A stretch of DNA of 64,000 nucleotides, taken from assembly GCF_003865405.1 (NCBI RefSeq), contig NZ_RQVQ01000008.1:48513-112512 (forward strand), given 5' to 3'. Origin of the DNA: Paenimyroides tangerinum. GTDB lineage: Bacteria > Bacteroidota > Bacteroidia > Flavobacteriales > Flavobacteriaceae. Shown piece by piece: positions 44,903 through 53,535 of the stretch (positions are counted from its first letter, which is position 1; each line of letters starts with the position of its first letter). The position numbers were made by a program, and so were the translations under genes. The notes beneath the pieces were generated by a model. The model did no database searches. It saw nothing but the letters and a program-made list of their open reading frames with translations, and was not told the origin of the DNA.

Positions 44903-45853
44903 ATGTTTCAAATTTTCAAAATTCGCGATTTTGGCGATTTTATTTCAGATACCTTTCAATTTTTAAAGATATATGGCAAAAATTATTTTAAAAACTATTT
45001 AAAACATGCTTTTGTTGCACTGTTATTATTAATGGTTTCAATGGCATTAATAAGTACTTTTTATTATCGAGTAATTGTAACTTCTATTGGATATAATGGT
45101 TCTGAAACCTACGACAACTCTTTTGTTACAGACAATGCAGTTTTCTTAATAATAGGAATTGTGGTGTGTTTTCTTGTTTCGCTTTATTTAGGCTTACTAA
45201 ATTACACTTATCCCGTGTATTATTTAAGATTGGTTGGTGAAAACCCAAATAAAATGCCCGAGCTAAAATCTATTAGAACTCTAGTAAAAAATGATTTAGG
45301 ACGTTTACTTGCATTTGGATTTTTAAGTTTTATTATATTTGGATTAACTGCAGTTATAACCTTTTCAATTGCTATAGTTTTAAGTTTTGTAATCATTGGT
45401 TTTTTTATATTAATTCTTTTGATTCCAACCTTTATTACATGGTATTCTTTAACTCTTTACTTCTACTTAAATAAAAATCAATCCTTTTTTACTGCTTATA
45501 AAAATGCTTTAAATACTATTTTTAACAACTTCTGGACAATTATAGGAGCTAGTTTTTGTATGTTAATTATTGTATATGTTTTAAGCACTGCAGTAACAAT
45601 AATTCCTTATATAATCACAATGGTTACCATGGTTATGGGTACGCAAGGAATTGACGGAGGAGATATAGACAGCTCTAACATATCTATTTTAATGATTGTA
45701 ATTATTATTATTTATTGCATTTCTATTTTGGTTAGTATGTTACTAAATCACTTATTGTTGATACAATCAGGATTGATTTATTATTCCGAACGTGAAAAAA
45801 TAGAACAAAATACTATACGTCAATCTATTGACGAAATTGGAAAGTATGAATAA
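44903..45853 (+). CDS. Polytopic membrane protein of the MoxR/DUF58 module
   Basis: A 316-aa protein with about six membrane helices and a short cytoplasmic start (MFQIFKIRDFGDFISDTFQFL). Its place between the SpoIIM-like and DUF4129 genes is the same in related flavobacterial clusters. The fold recalls the membrane part of glycerophosphodiester-phosphodiesterase-type DUF proteins but no catalytic motif is visible. It overlaps the next gene by 8 bases, so translation is probably coupled. Confidence 0.65.
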   Translation: MFQIFKIRDFGDFISDTFQFLKIYGKNYFKNYLKHAFVALLLLMVSMALISTFYYRVIVTSIGYNGSETYDNSFVTDNAVFLIIGIVVCFLVSLYLGLLNYTYPVYYLRLVGENPNKMPELKSIRTLVKNDLGRLLAFGFLSFIIFGLTAVITFSIAIVLSFVIIGFFILILLIPTFITWYSLTLYFYLNKNQSFFTAYKNALNTIFNNFWTIIGASFCMLIIVYVLSTAVTIIPYIITMVTMVMGTQGIDGGDIDSSNISILMIVIIIIYCISILVSMLLNHLLLIQSGLIYYSEREKIEQNTIRQSIDEIGKYE

Positions 45854-46634
45854 ATGTATTTTTATTTTTTGGTTTCTTTTTAGTTTCACTCTTTCTGCAC
45901 AATATCATGAAGAAGACGAAATTACGACAGAAACATCTGGAGTAGAAGAAGTTTTAAATGATAGTAAGATAACTCAAGATTCTATCAACAGTACACTTGT
46001 GCCTTTAAATACGGAACAATTTTCTAAAAAAGAATTCAATCCTAACTTCCGAAACGAATATTCCGAATATTATTATAAATACGATATTAAAAAAGAAAAC
46101 GGCTTTTTATCTCGAATGCGTGATTGGTGGCAAAGTTTTTTAGATTGGTTTTCTTTTGGCACATCAGAACCAAACCCTGTATTTGATGAAATAGTAAACA
46201 TTGTATTGATTATTTTAGGTGGCATTGGATTAGGTTATTTAATTTATTATCTAAACAAAAAAGGATTTATTCGTTTGTTTTCAAAGAAAAATGAGATTGT
46301 TGTAAATGAAAAATATATCGAAGAGAATATCGAAAAAATTGATTTTGAAGCCTTAACAAAGACAGCTATTCAAGATAATAATGTGCGTAAAGCTATTCGT
46401 TATTATTACTTATGGATGCTTAAAAACTGGTCGCAAAACAATTTTATAGATTACGAACCTAACAAAACAACCAAAAAGTATCTTAGTGAGATAACGGATC
46501 TAAAAAACAAAACTTTATTTCAATACATTTCATATATATATGATAACGTTTGGTATGGTTCACATGAAATATCTTCGGCTAATTTCACTAAAATCGAACA
46601 ACAGTTTATCGAACTTATAAATAAAAAATCATGA
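45846..46634 (+). CDS. DUF4129-domain membrane protein
   Basis: Start placed at the ATG at 45846, giving the signal sequence MNKCIFIFWFLFSFTLSAQ; a TTG 18 bases earlier is rejected. A periplasmic acidic region and an amphipathic stretch RMRDWWQSFLDWFSFG precede one membrane helix (about 118-138). The cytoplasmic C-terminus has RKAIRYYYLWMLKNWSQ and YEPNKTTKKYLSEI, which match DUF4129, a domain found with MoxR/DUF58 and transglutaminase systems. Overlaps the following gene by 4 bases (ATGA). Confidence 0.8.
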   Translation: MNKCIFIFWFLFSFTLSAQYHEEDEITTETSGVEEVLNDSKITQDSINSTLVPLNTEQFSKKEFNPNFRNEYSEYYYKYDIKKENGFLSRMRDWWQSFLDWFSFGTSEPNPVFDEIVNIVLIILGGIGLGYLIYYLNKKGFIRLFSKKNEIVVNEKYIEENIEKIDFEALTKTAIQDNNVRKAIRYYYLWMLKNWSQNNFIDYEPNKTTKKYLSEITDLKNKTLFQYISYIYDNVWYGSHEISSANFTKIEQQFIELINKKS

Positions 46635-47830
46635 AAAGCGAATATGTAAAATATGGTGTTTACTTTTTATTGGCTGCATTATTTGTAATGTTCATTCAAT
46701 TGTATTTTCCCAGTCCTATTAATTGGGAAAGAAATTTTAATACTCAAAATAAAGATCCTTACGGATTATATGTTTTCAACAACGAACTTCCAACTTTATT
46801 AAAAGATCAAAAAATAACTAAAACGGCTTTAACTCCTTATGAGTATTATATTGATAGCTTAAAAATAAACAACAGCAGCGAAAAAACTTTCTTAGTTATT
46901 GAAGATGCAGCAAATTTTGATGTGATTTCTGCCGAAAAATTATTAGAACAAGTTAATAAAGGTGCTGATTTGGTTATTTCTGCTGAGAATTTCTACAGTG
47001 GTTTCGCTACAATTTTAGACACCTTACTTTTAAAAACAGATAAAGTTTCTCAAAATAAACTATACTTTGTAAATAACAGTTTTTCGAAAGACAATTTTAT
47101 AACCAAGGACAATTACAACAATGTTTTTTTAGTAAAAAATCCGAACAACCACACGGCAATAGCTAAATTAGATTATGAATTGGCTTTTATTGCCACCAAA
47201 TTTGGTAAAGGAACCATTTATTTGAACACCACTCCTATTTTGCTTACAAATTATTATTTGCTAAACAAAGAAAATGACTTTAGTGGTTTCACGGAAGGTT
47301 TTGCTACTGTCATTAAAAAGAAAAATGTGGTTTGGTTTGATTCTAATTATAATTCAAACGAAAGAGAAGAAAACAACTCCTTGCTAAGGGTTTTATTTAA
47401 AAATAAATCGTTACGTTTTGCTTGGTACACTTTATTTGTATCGCTTTTGCTGTTTGTATTTTTCTACGGAAAACGCAAACAACGCATTATTCCAATTATT
47501 GAACCTGTTAAAAACACAACGGTTGAATATGTAGAAACGGTAGGTAATATGTATTTTCAAGAAAACGATATTACGCAGCTTTTGCAAAAACAAATTCAGT
47601 TTTCATTATATTTTATTAGAAATAACTTGAAAATTTCAACCCAAAAAATTGATACTGATTTTAAAGATAAATTACAACAAAAAACATTGGCTTCAACTTC
47701 CGATATTGATGCTTTTGTACAATTTGTTCAAACTTTTAATACGCATCAAAAATACACACAACAGCAATTAATACAGTTTAACCAACTTTTAGAAAAATTA
47801 AAAATTAACTATGGAAAATTTAGAAAATAA
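46631..47830 (+). CDS. DUF4350-domain membrane protein
   Basis: A 399-aa protein: an N-terminal membrane helix (about 8-24), a periplasmic GATase-like DUF4350 domain (DPYGLYVFNNELPTLL, GADLVISAENFYSGF), a second helix around 262-276 followed by the basic RKQR, and a cytoplasmic tail. DUF4350 proteins occur in Bat/MoxR-type clusters. The gene overlaps its upstream neighbour by 4 bases and moxR by 20, consistent with one tightly coupled operon. Confidence 0.8.
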   Translation: MKSEYVKYGVYFLLAALFVMFIQLYFPSPINWERNFNTQNKDPYGLYVFNNELPTLLKDQKITKTALTPYEYYIDSLKINNSSEKTFLVIEDAANFDVISAEKLLEQVNKGADLVISAENFYSGFATILDTLLLKTDKVSQNKLYFVNNSFSKDNFITKDNYNNVFLVKNPNNHTAIAKLDYELAFIATKFGKGTIYLNTTPILLTNYYLLNKENDFSGFTEGFATVIKKKNVVWFDSNYNSNEREENNSLLRVLFKNKSLRFAWYTLFVSLLLFVFFYGKRKQRIIPIIEPVKNTTVEYVETVGNMYFQENDITQLLQKQIQFSLYFIRNNLKISTQKIDTDFKDKLQQKTLASTSDIDAFVQFVQTFNTHQKYTQQQLIQFNQLLEKLKINYGKFRK

Positions 47831-48803
47831 CGACATATCATTTGACAGCCGATTACCTTTAAACGAATTAAAATCGCAAATCGAAGCTATAAAAAATGAA
47901 TTACGAAAAGTAATCGTAGGTCAAGAAGAATTAATAGATTTACTTTTAGTTTCATTAATATCAAACGGACACGTTTTAATAGAAGGTGTACCAGGTTTAG
48001 CAAAAACGTTAACTGCAAAATTGTTGGCCAAAACCATTCAAACACAATTTTCTCGCATACAATTTACGCCTGATTTAATGCCTTCTGATATTTTAGGAAC
48101 ATCAATTTTCAACAATCAAACGAATCAGTTTGAATTCAAACAAGGTCCTATTTTTTCAAATTTTATATTAATTGATGAAATAAATCGCGCGCCAGCAAAA
48201 ACGCAATCAGCTTTGTTTGAAGTAATGGAAGAACGCCAAATTACCATTGACGGAAACACCTATTTAATGGAGCAACCATTTATTGTTTTGGCGACGCAAA
48301 ATCCAATTGAACAAGAAGGAACTTATTCGTTACCAGAAGCACAATTAGATCGTTTCTTAATGAAAATCACCATTGACTATCCTACCTTAGAGCAAGAAGT
48401 TCAATTACTAAACCTTGAACAAGCAAATGAAAATGTAGTAAAAACCAATTTAATTAATCCGGTTATTAAATCGACACAATTAATAGATTTTCAAAAAACA
48501 GCATTAAAAGTATTGGTAGAACCACATTTGATTCAATTCATTGCGCAGATAGTAAACAACACACGTAATCACAACTTCTTATATTTAGGAGCATCGCCAC
48601 GTGCATCAATTGCAATCTTAAATGCAAGTAAATCATTTGCTTTAATTAATGGACGCGATTTTGTTACGCCAGACGATATCAAATACATTGCTTATTATGT
48701 ATTAAATCATAGATTGATATTGTCTCCAGAACGCGAAATGGAAGGAATTACCATTAAAGATGTAGTAAAACAAATTGTAGATACAGTAGAAATACCTCGA
48801 TAA
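47811..48803 (+). CDS. MoxR-family AAA+ ATPase
   Basis: A 330-aa AAA+ chaperone-like ATPase. Walker A is GVPGLAKT, Walker B LIDEINRAPAKTQSALFEVMEE, sensor 1 ATQNPIEQEGTYSLPEAQLDRF, with LSPEREMEG near the C-terminus. MoxR proteins work with VWA or DUF58 proteins to mature or insert metal cofactors or to control stress responses; the client here is unknown. It overlaps the DUF4350 gene by 20 bases and precedes the DUF58 gene by 6. Confidence 0.92.
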   Translation: MENLENNDISFDSRLPLNELKSQIEAIKNELRKVIVGQEELIDLLLVSLISNGHVLIEGVPGLAKTLTAKLLAKTIQTQFSRIQFTPDLMPSDILGTSIFNNQTNQFEFKQGPIFSNFILIDEINRAPAKTQSALFEVMEERQITIDGNTYLMEQPFIVLATQNPIEQEGTYSLPEAQLDRFLMKITIDYPTLEQEVQLLNLEQANENVVKTNLINPVIKSTQLIDFQKTALKVLVEPHLIQFIAQIVNNTRNHNFLYLGASPRASIAILNASKSFALINGRDFVTPDDIKYIAYYVLNHRLILSPEREMEGITIKDVVKQIVDTVEIPR

Positions 48804-48809
48804 CGCGCA

Positions 48810-50132
48810 ATGAAACTTTTGTACCTAAATACACGTTTTTATATAATATTACTAATTGTAATGATCATATTTGTTGTAGGATTTTTTATCACTGCATTCT
48901 TTTATGTTGCATTAGTATTTTTATCAGCTTTTACATTAGTATTATGCGTTGAATATTTTATGCTTTTTCATCAAAAGAAAGGAATTACTTCAGAAAGAAT
49001 CATTGCCGATAGATTTTCAAACGGAGATGCGAATGAGGTTACGATTAAAATACAAAACAACTATGGTTTTTCTTGCGATTTACTTATTATTGATGAATTG
49101 CCTTTTCAATTACAAGAACGTTCGTTTTCAATATCAGATTCGTTAAGTAAATATTCTAAAAAAAGCGTGCAATACGATGTAAATCCAAAAGAAAGAGGTG
49201 TTTATGAATATGGAGCAATCAATATTTACGTTAGTACCTTAACAAAATTCATACGTAAAAAATATACTTTTTCTGCGAATCAAAAAGTAGCTGTGTATCC
49301 TAGTTTTTTAAATTTACGCAAGTACGAATTATTTGCTTCTAGAACAGCTTTATTACCTAACGGAATAAAACGCACACGTAAAATAGGTCAATCATCAGAA
49401 TTTGAACAAATTAAAGAATACGTTTTAGGCGATGATTTACGACATGTAAACTGGAAAGCTACAGCCAAAAGGCAACACATTATGGTAAATCATTACCAAG
49501 AAGAAAAAGCGCAAAATGTGTATTTACTTATTGATAAAGGCAGAACAATGAAAATGCCTTTTAACGGAATGTCATTATTAGATTATGCCATTAATGCCTC
49601 GTTAATGTTAGCTAATATATCTATTAAAAAACAAGACAAAGCTGGTTTATGGACTTTTGATAAAAAAACTGATATCTTCTTAAAAGCAGATAACAAAACC
49701 TTACAATTACGCAGAATTATAGAATCTTTATACAGTATTACAACAGATTTTAAAGAATCAAATTACGAATATATTTTATCGGAAAGCTTAAAGAAAATTC
49801 AAAAAAGAAGTTTGCTAATTCTTTTTACCAACTTTGAAACAGTCGATGCCCTTAAAAGACAATTGCCCTATTTAAGAGCCTTGGCTAAAAAACACGTGGT
49901 ATTAACTGTTATTTTTGAGAATACGTTACTTGATGAAATTTATTCTAAGAAAATAAATTCTACAAAAGACATTTATATACAAACAATTGCTTCTAAATTC
50001 GTACACGAAAAATACTTAATTATGCAAGAGTTACAACTACACGGCATCAAAACAATATATACCAAACCAGCCGATTTGTCGATAAACTTGTTAAACAAAT
50101 ATTTAGAAATAAAACAACAAGAAATTATTTAA
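48810..50132 (+). CDS. DUF58 protein (von Willebrand-A-like), MoxR partner
   Basis: A 440-aa protein with two N-terminal membrane helices (about 10-45) and a cytoplasmic DUF58 domain, marked by IKEYVLGDDLRHVNWKATAKR and a vWA-like region (VYLLIDKGRTMKMPF, a degenerate MIDAS start). It is the last gene of the RDD-to-DUF58 module and expected to form a complex with MoxR. Convergent with the polyprenyl synthase gene, whose stop lies 5 bases away, so no separate terminator fits between them. Confidence 0.9.
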   Translation: MKLLYLNTRFYIILLIVMIIFVVGFFITAFFYVALVFLSAFTLVLCVEYFMLFHQKKGITSERIIADRFSNGDANEVTIKIQNNYGFSCDLLIIDELPFQLQERSFSISDSLSKYSKKSVQYDVNPKERGVYEYGAINIYVSTLTKFIRKKYTFSANQKVAVYPSFLNLRKYELFASRTALLPNGIKRTRKIGQSSEFEQIKEYVLGDDLRHVNWKATAKRQHIMVNHYQEEKAQNVYLLIDKGRTMKMPFNGMSLLDYAINASLMLANISIKKQDKAGLWTFDKKTDIFLKADNKTLQLRRIIESLYSITTDFKESNYEYILSESLKKIQKRSLLILFTNFETVDALKRQLPYLRALAKKHVVLTVIFENTLLDEIYSKKINSTKDIYIQTIASKFVHEKYLIMQELQLHGIKTIYTKPADLSINLLNKYLEIKQQEII

Positions 50133-50136
50133 AATA

Positions 50137-51117
50137 TTATTTTTTTCTTTCAACCACATAATTCAACATTAAAATAAGGGACTTTTTATAAGGTGAATCT
50201 GGAAAATCAGCTAATAAATCTAAAGCTTGCTGTTGAAAAGCAAACATTTTTTGTTCGGCGTAAGCCAAACCTTGTTTATCTATTACAAACTTAATCACTT
50301 CACGAACACGTTTTTTATCGGTATTGTGATTTTTAATTGAATTGATTACCCATTTCTTTTCAGTATCCGAACAATTGTTTAATGCATAAATTAAAGGCAA
50401 AGTCATTTTTTGTTCTTTAATATCGATTCCGGTTGGTTTTCCGATGGCATCATCTGTATAATCAAACAAATCGTCTTTTATCTGAAAAGCCATTCCCACG
50501 TATTCACCAAACAAACGCATTTTTTCAACCAATTCTTTATCATCTGGCTGAACCGAACAAGCACCTAACGAACAACAAGCAGCAATTAAAGTTGCTGTTT
50601 TTTGGCGAATGATTTCGTAATAAACATCTTCGGTAATATCTAAACGACGGGCCTTTTCAATTTGCAACAACTCACCTTCGCTCATTTCACGAACGGCAAC
50701 CGAAATGATTTTCAACAAATCAAAATCATCGTTATCAATAGATAACAACAACCCTTTTGAAAGTAGGAAATCACCAACTAAAACGGCAATTTTATTTTTC
50801 CAAAGTGCATTGATTGAGAAAAATCCACGGCGTTTGTTCGAATCGTCAACCACATCATCGTGAACCAAAGTTGCAGTGTGAATCAATTCGATAACGGCAG
50901 CTCCACGATACGTTCGTTCGTTCATTTGCCCGTTATTGACCATTTTTGCAGTTAAGAAAACAAACATTGGTCGCATTTGTTTTCCTTTACGATTAATAAG
51001 ATAGTGGGTTATTCTATTTAATAAAGCAACGTTTGAATTCATTGAATTACGAAACTTATCTTCGAAAAGTTTCATCTCTTGTTCAATCGGTAGTTTTATT
51101 TGTTCCACTATTTTCAT
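50137..51117 (-). CDS. Polyprenyl diphosphate synthase (trans)
   Basis: Condenses isopentenyl diphosphate onto allylic diphosphates to build a long isoprenoid, probably the menaquinone side chain. The first Asp-rich motif is DDVVDD (87-92) after LVHD, the second KDDLFD near residue 216; GKQMRP (45-50) is the IPP site. Length 326 aa is like octaprenyl synthase (IspB). The last 14 codons recur at 43092-43133. A TAATTTTG box only 5 bases before the ATG suggests a leaderless mRNA. Confidence 0.9.
   Translation of the reverse strand: MKIVEQIKLPIEQEMKLFEDKFRNSMNSNVALLNRITHYLINRKGKQMRPMFVFLTAKMVNNGQMNERTYRGAAVIELIHTATLVHDDVVDDSNKRRGFFSINALWKNKIAVLVGDFLLSKGLLLSIDNDDFDLLKIISVAVREMSEGELLQIEKARRLDITEDVYYEIIRQKTATLIAACCSLGACSVQPDDKELVEKMRLFGEYVGMAFQIKDDLFDYTDDAIGKPTGIDIKEQKMTLPLIYALNNCSDTEKKWVINSIKNHNTDKKRVREVIKFVIDKQGLAYAEQKMFAFQQQALDLLADFPDSPYKKSLILMLNYVVERKK
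50140..50181 (-). repeat. Right copy of the 42-bp direct repeat
   Basis: The intact copy, forming the 3' end of the polyprenyl synthase gene; 37 of 42 positions match 43092-43133. Distance between copies is about 7.05 kb. Confidence 0.75.
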
Positions 51118-51122
51118 AGATT

Positions 51123-51130
51123 CAAAATTA
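51123..51130 (-). promoter_or_regulatory. -7 box of the polyprenyl synthase gene
   Basis: Minus strand TAATTTTG. The ATG (51117) follows after 5 bases, close to where transcription should start, so the mRNA may be leaderless. Confidence 0.45.
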
Positions 51131-51175
51131 ACATTTTTTTTAAAACTTAGTGCTTAATCTAAGTCAATTTTAAAA

Positions 51176-51199
51176 AGAAAAGCAACGATTTCTCGTTGC
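51176..51199 (-). terminator. Terminator of the metallo-hydrolase gene
   Basis: A 7-bp stem GCAACGA with TCGTTGC around TTTC, followed on the minus strand by TTTTC and Ts, 7 bases after the stop. Confidence 0.65.
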
Positions 51200-51205
51200 C
51201 TATTA

Positions 51206-52111
51206 TTATTCAATTCGTCCTTGACTTTTTAGTTTCCAATAACGTAATAATCCGTTAACTGACATCCAACTTGGATTGGCATATTCATAGACTTGAATTT
51301 CTTCATCTGATAAACCTTTTGCTCTAAAAGCATCTGATGTAAACTTCATAAATTGTGGTACAATTTCATCTGCTGGTGTTCCCGCATCAAAAAATGGTTT
51401 CATAAAAGTAGCCCAATTATCAAGCTCAACTTCTAATTCATTTAGCAATTGGATTGGATTTTCTTGACGAGCAAAATGCGTTAAATATAAAGCCGTTGGA
51501 TTCTCATCTTTTAATTTTTGAATCGATTTTTTCCATAACGTAATATCGATATCTGGCGGCGGACAAGGTGGAACAACCGGTCCGTTTTCAATTTTACAAC
51601 CTGCAACATCACCCGTAAAAATGATATCATTTAATTGATATGCATTATGATGTATTGCGTGACCTGGTGTATAAATCACTTTAAATTGTACATCACCAAA
51701 ATCAATTACATCACCATCATTTGCGGCGATTAATAAATCTGTTGAAATTGGTTCCATTTTTCCCCACAAACGCTCCATATCATCACCGTAAATCATAGCA
51801 GCAGAATTCCATAATTTTTCAGGATTTGCCAAATGTGGTAAACCAATTTCGTGAACATAAATTTTAGCTCCGTTTTTAGCGAACTTCCAAGCAGCTCCAG
51901 CGTGGTCAAAATGAATATGCGTTAATAAAACTGCGTGAATATCTTCTACTTTATAGCCTGCATTTTCTATTCCGGCAGCTAAAGCTTGATAAGTTGTTTC
52001 TGGTCCTGATTCGATAAGAATTGGTCCTTTTTCGGTTGGTATTAAGAATGAACCAATGGATTCTTTAGTATTTAAAAAGTTTAAATCGATTACTTGTATT
52101 TGGGTGTTCAT
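51206..52111 (-). CDS. MBL-fold metallo-hydrolase
   Basis: A 301-aa metallo-beta-lactamase-fold protein. The metal motif is THIHFDHAG (HxHxDH), with further ligands in TPGHAIHHNAY and FTGDVAG. The C-terminal helical part resembles glyoxalase II-like and other broad MBL hydrolases of Bacteroidota. The substrate cannot be predicted, and resistance to beta-lactams is not implied. Monocistronic, with its own terminator; no clear TAnnTTTG box upstream. Confidence 0.88.
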   Translation of the reverse strand: MNTQIQVIDLNFLNTKESIGSFLIPTEKGPILIESGPETTYQALAAGIENAGYKVEDIHAVLLTHIHFDHAGAAWKFAKNGAKIYVHEIGLPHLANPEKLWNSAAMIYGDDMERLWGKMEPISTDLLIAANDGDVIDFGDVQFKVIYTPGHAIHHNAYQLNDIIFTGDVAGCKIENGPVVPPCPPPDIDITLWKKSIQKLKDENPTALYLTHFARQENPIQLLNELEVELDNWATFMKPFFDAGTPADEIVPQFMKFTSDAFRAKGLSDEEIQVYEYANPSWMSVNGLLRYWKLKSQGRIE

Positions 52112-52198
52112 ATTAGTTTTATTTAATATTGGGAAGATACAAATTTTGTTGAAAAGTAAAATATTTTAAAATCAGAAAATCAAAACAAATTAATAGTT

Positions 52199-52233
52199 AA
52201 ACTCCAACAGAGTTTAGAACTCTGTTGGAGTTT
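52199..52233 (+). repeat. Perfect 16-bp inverted repeat with 3-nt loop
   Basis: AAACTCCAACAGAGTT and AACTCTGTTGGAGTTT flank TAG, and TTG-TTT follows on the plus strand. It has the form of a terminator, but no plus-strand gene precedes it: the metallo-hydrolase runs away from it. It may end an unannotated RNA, act on the minus strand, or be a dispersed hairpin repeat. Confidence 0.6.
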
Positions 52234-52305
52234 TTGTTTATGTAAATTTTAAAGTAAAATACACTTTTAATTAAAAGAGATTGATTTCTTGATACGAAAG
52301 CGATT

Positions 52306-52390
52306 CTAGCCCAAATTGCAGCGGCATCCTTTTACGAAATGAAATGCAGTAAAAGATATAGCGGAAAGCTGGAAATAGCTTCAAATAAAC
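52306..52390 (+). repeat. Structured intergenic element, copy A
   Basis: Cores ATTGCAGCGGCATCC and GATATAGCGGAAAGC are identical to copy B. The variable arm pairs CTTTTAC (52329-52335) with GTAAAAG (52349-52355); the closing stem pairs CCA (52311-52313) with TGG (52370-52372), and AGC with AGCT outside. Ends with CAAATAAA. It lies between the metallo-hydrolase start and the cold-shock gene terminator. Confidence 0.75.
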
Positions 52391-52466
52391 TTTAAAAAAG
52401 TACAGAGTAACAGCTTTCTTTATAGTAAAATAAAACAGTAACGATTCGTAATTGTTTTAAAACTAA

Positions 52467-52496
52467 AAAACACATAACGTTTCCATTATGTGTTTT
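52467..52496 (-). terminator. Terminator of the cold-shock gene
   Basis: An 11-bp stem AAAACACATAA with TTATGTGTTTT and a T run on the minus strand, 36 bases after the csp stop. Confidence 0.75.
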
Positions 52497-52531
52497 CTGA
52501 ATATAATTATTATTTATATTAAAAAGAAAAA

Positions 52532-52720
52532 CTATGCTATTCTTTTTACATTAACAGCAGTTAATCCTTTTTGTCCTCTTTCAATATCATAACTAACATT
52601 ATCATCTTGTCTGATTTCATCTTCTAATCCACTTACGTGAACAAAAATATCCTCATTTCCGTTTGTTATAAATCCGAAACCTTTTGCTTCATTGAAAAAT
52701 TTTACTGTACCTTTTTGCAT
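52532..52720 (-). CDS. Cold-shock protein, CspA family
   Basis: A 62-aa single cold-shock domain with RNP1 KGFGFI and RNP2 IFVHVS, and the opening MQKGTVKFFN. It binds single-stranded RNA/DNA and serves as an RNA chaperone. A small 43-codon gene and a probable long leader lie upstream on the same strand, in the manner of cold-shock mRNAs with long 5' regions. Terminator at about 52467-52496. Confidence 0.93.
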   Translation of the reverse strand: MQKGTVKFFNEAKGFGFITNGNEDIFVHVSGLEDEIRQDDNVSYDIERGQKGLTAVNVKRIA

Positions 52721-52811
52721 TCTATTTATTATTAATTTATTATTTACCTCTATTTTCTTTATATAAAGGTTATGTTATTTGTATTTCTTAAGCTATTAGC
52801 TTAAAAAATAG

Positions 52812-52943
52812 CTACTTTTTTTTGAAAAATATCTGATTGAATAACTGTAGTATCCATCCGTTCATACTTTTAGATATGATCATTTCTTCTAATGTTAGTA
52901 CTCTTTCAAGTTCAACATTTTGTTGTATTTCTATTCTGTTCAT
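52812..52943 (-). CDS. Small 43-residue protein upstream of the cold-shock gene
   Basis: An ATG-to-stop frame of 44 codons on the minus strand, starting MNRIEIQQNVELERVLTLEE, then a hydrophobic-aromatic part SMNGWILQLFNQIFFKKK. An acidic/amphipathic helix followed by a basic, aromatic end could bind a membrane. It ends 91 bases before the csp ATG and could be cotranscribed with it. The codon use is like its neighbours. No homologue is recognised; chance remains possible. Confidence 0.45.
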   Translation of the reverse strand: MNRIEIQQNVELERVLTLEEMIISKSMNGWILQLFNQIFFKKK

Positions 52944-53535
52944 TTATTGTAATATTCATTTAAAAACTACTGTTACCTATGTAAATCTATATTCTAACTA
53001 ATTCAGACATATAACAGTCTATTTATGATAAATCAGTCGGAAACTCGTACTAAAAAGCACGAAAGATCACTTAATTAAGATGCAGTAAGGATGATGTTTT
53101 TTAAATAAATACTTGATTTGAGAAAGAACGTTTTTGCTTTTTTTAAATTCAAGATAATTTTACTTTTTTGGTCATTTATTATAAACACTAGAAGTGCAAC
53201 CGAAAAAATTAATATATCTATGATAGAAAAAAAATTACTTAAAGTGATTATGATAAAATGTCTTTAATTTATCATTTCTATTCTTAATGATAAACTTATT
53301 AATATTGGAATTGAGGCTTCAGCCGTGGTTTTAATGAAGTAGTAAACTCTTTTAATCGAGTAATAATTGCTAAAGTAAATAGCCGGCTTAAAATAGTGAA
53401 GACAAACTTCTTTTGTTTCTTTTACAAAGGTAATACTTTTTTAACCAAAACCTAATATTATTGAATAAATTTTATTTTTTTATCTTTTTTACTAAAAAAA
53501 ATATAGTTTAAAATAATATTTTTTAATCTTTTGAT
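52944..53535 (-). promoter_or_regulatory. Long non-coding leader region of the small ORF/csp unit, with TACCTTTG box
   Basis: No ORF worth calling in about 590 bases. On the minus strand a TACCTTTG -7 box at 53432-53425 lies after a TTTTGG stretch near 53450, the best promoter in the region. If used, the mRNA would have a leader of about 475 bases before the small ORF and 700 before csp. Short inverted repeats are present but no known riboswitch is recognised. Confidence 0.35.
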
